In this document: positions 5,597 to 6,936 of the stretch, piece by piece
Layout: each line of letters opens with the position of its first letter
Position numbering within the stretch: position 1 is the stretch's first letter
DNA from: Actinomycetes bacterium
Lineage (GTDB): Bacteria > Actinomycetota > Acidimicrobiia > Acidimicrobiales > RAAP-2
NCBI GenBank assembly: GCA_021850345.1
Contig: JAJZMN010000154.1
Location: forward strand, 1-6,936
Direction: 5' to 3'
Length of the DNA stretch: 6,936 nt
Position numbers and translations under genes: made by a program
The notes under the pieces: model-generated
Databases searched by the model: none
Told to the model about the DNA's origin: nothing
What the model saw: only the letters and a program-made list of their open reading frames with translations

Positions 5597-6936
5597 GCCG
5601 GCACCAGCCGACGAGGACGAGGGGCGCCGGCGGCCCCGACCGGCAGCTGCACCCGGTCTCCGAGCGGGGGGTCTGGCTGAGGCCGCATCGCCGCATCCGT
5701 ATCCACGATCGATCGTTCGCCTTGCCCCACCACATGCTGGACCAGGAACGACCGGCGCCCCACCTTCCACAGCGCGACTCCGCGCCGCAGCTGCTGGACT
5801 GCTTCTGCCTCCGTTTCCGACAGCGACAGCAGCTCGCGTGCTGCCGCCACCTCTCCTGGCGCCTGCCCGTAGACGACTCTGGTCTCGGAGTCTGCGAGGA
5901 GACCGTTCGCCAGTCCGACCTGCTCGGAACCGGCGGCCCCTACCGCCTGCAGGTCCGACACCCGGTGCAGCACCGCCACGTTGGCGACTCCGTACGCTCT
6001 CGAGAGCTTCCAGGACGCTTGGAGCCATCGCGCCACGCCGAGGTTGGCGAGCACGGCCCATGCCTCGTCGACGACCACGAATACCCGCGAGGCTCCCGTC
6101 GACGTCTGCCGTGCGAGCGTGGCCTGGAGCCAGGCAGTCGCACAGGCCATGAGCACGCCGAGCGCGGGCGAGTTGTACAAGGCCGAAAGGTCGAGCGCGA
6201 CGAACGGCCCCGTGAGGTCCAGCCCTGGAGTCGTAGGACCGTCGAACATGCCGCGCAGGTCTCCGTGGACCAGCCGCCGGAGCTCGAGGGCGACGTCGCG
6301 GCCGTCCTCGAGCAGCGCTGCACGGTCCGTGCGCACGCTCGCCGCAGACTCCTCGTCGGGGTCGAGCAGTGCGTCTACGACCTGCGGGAGCGTGGGCACC
6401 CCGCGGGCGACGAAGACCGCGTCGAGCGCGAGGTCCGTCGCCGTGCGTTCCCGGGGAAGCAGCGGACGCCCCAGGCAGGCGGACGCGAGCGACGCGAGGA
6501 CCTCAGCCTGACGGCGCCCCGCGCGGGGCCCCGTCCGGCGGGGAGTACCGGTCGCCCCATGCACCGGTGCGAACGTCTCCTCGGGCCGGCCGGTCGCGGG
6601 ATCGAGAGGCTCGAGGTCCTCGCCGGCCGGACCCGGATCGAGTGGATTCAACCGGACCGATCCTCCCGGGCGCAGCGCGACCGGGCGGGCCCCCCAGGCC
6701 GCGGCGAGCGCGCGGTACTCGCCCTTGGGATCCACCACCCATGCGCGGCGCCCGAACACCGCCTGGCGCCAGAGGTACGTCTTGATGAAGGCGCTCTTGC
6801 CGCGGCCGATCTGCCCGAACACGATCATGTTCGGGTTTGATAGCAGACCAGCTGCGTACAGTTCGAAGGGGTCGTGCACGAAGGACCCGCCGAGCAGGTC
6901 GCGTCCGACGAGCACGCCCTTGTGGCCGAGCCCCGC
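5593..6936 (-). CDS. VirB4-like ATPase of a type IV secretion-like system (5' end beyond window)
   Basis: The frame is open from the right edge to a stop at 5593, giving 447 residues of the C-terminal ATPase part. VirB4-type ATPases energise assembly and transport in type IV secretion. Counting from the window edge, a HDPFELY...NPNM segment leads into Walker A GQIGRGKS (41-48). VVDPKGEY (67-74) is next, then LNPLDP (96-101), Walker B VFVVVDEAW with D290-E291, and an arginine/glutamine-rich sensor region. A proline/glycine-rich stretch of about 30 residues follows LNPLDP and looks like a variable insert. A GTG at 6915 could be mistaken for the start, but the preceding in-frame residues AGLGHKG and the near-N-terminal position of the P-loop show that the gene continues outside the window. 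The stop overlaps the coupling-protein GTG start. The paired ATPases resemble those of actinobacterial loci encoding SCO6880-type proteins; that comparison is from memory. Confidence 0.9.
   Translation of the reverse strand, partial: AGLGHKGVLVGRDLLGGSFVHDPFELYAAGLLSNPNMIVFGQIGRGKSAFIKTYLWRQAVFGRRAWVVDPKGEYRALAAAWGARPVALRPGGSVRLNPLDPGPAGEDLEPLDPATGRPEETFAPVHGATGTPRRTGPRAGRRQAEVLASLASACLGRPLLPRERTATDLALDAVFVARGVPTLPQVVDALLDPDEESAASVRTDRAALLEDGRDVALELRRLVHGDLRGMFDGPTTPGLDLTGPFVALDLSALYNSPALGVLMACATAWLQATLARQTSTGASRVFVVVDEAWAVLANLGVARWLQASWKLSRAYGVANVAVLHRVSDLQAVGAAGSEQVGLANGLLADSETRVVYGQAPGEVAAARELLSLSETEAEAVQQLRRGVALWKVGRRSFLVQHVVGQGERSIVDTDAAMRPQPDPPLGDRVQLPVGAAGAPRPRRLVPA

Noticed and set aside
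5597..6061. Upstream extension of the VirD4-like gene to an ATG near 6061
   Set aside because: It would overlap the VirB4-like gene by about 470 bases and encode arginine-rich sequence; the GTG at 5596 sits at a GTGA overlap just before a membrane helix.
4875..6840. Long plus-strand open frames opposite the two secretion ATPases
   Set aside because: They are arginine/proline-rich shadows of genes with intact Walker A and B motifs on the minus strand, and have no domain of their own.
2903..6936. Secretion genes as part of an element integrated at tRNA-Arg
   Set aside because: They lie on the 5' side of the tRNA, whereas elements normally insert at the 3' end; no integrase, relaxase or att repeat is visible.

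Overview
This is a GC-rich window in which every gene I can support lies on the minus strand. The composition, the GTG starts, and a VirB4-like/VirD4-like ATPase pair of the type common in actinobacterial type IV secretion loci suggest a high-GC Gram-positive (Actinomycetota). That assignment is inference.

There are two tightly packed operons with a tRNA gene between them. The right-hand operon, in transcription order, is a VirB4-like ATPase (its 5' end runs off the right edge), a VirD4/TraG-like coupling ATPase with an N-terminal membrane anchor, and a ROK-family sugar kinase resembling polyphosphate glucokinases. Both junctions are 4-base GTGA overlaps, in which the stop of one gene overlaps the GTG start of the next. 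A tRNA-Arg(ACG) follows on the same strand at 2903-2976. It has a -10-like box and a small perfect inverted repeat just upstream, and a pair of GC hairpins just downstream.

The left-hand operon begins at 2650 and runs off the left edge. It encodes a cyclase/kynurenine-formamidase-like metal hydrolase, a 12-TM APC-family amino acid permease, and a cupin protein that is probably a bicupin and whose C-terminal half lies outside the window. Both junctions are ATGA overlaps. About 110 bases upstream of the cyclase hold a candidate promoter and several short palindromic elements that could be operators. The layout reads as a small uptake-and-catabolism module: import a compound, hydrolyse an amide, lactam or ester bond, then process the product with a cupin enzyme. 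The substrate cannot be read from the sequence.

The left operon looks less GC-rich than the secretion operon, with the change falling near the tRNA. This suggests the two blocks have different histories. No integrase, transposase, IS end, CRISPR array or riboswitch was seen. The most unusual features are a carbohydrate kinase translationally coupled to secretion/conjugation ATPases, and the substrate-unknown cyclase-permease-bicupin operon.
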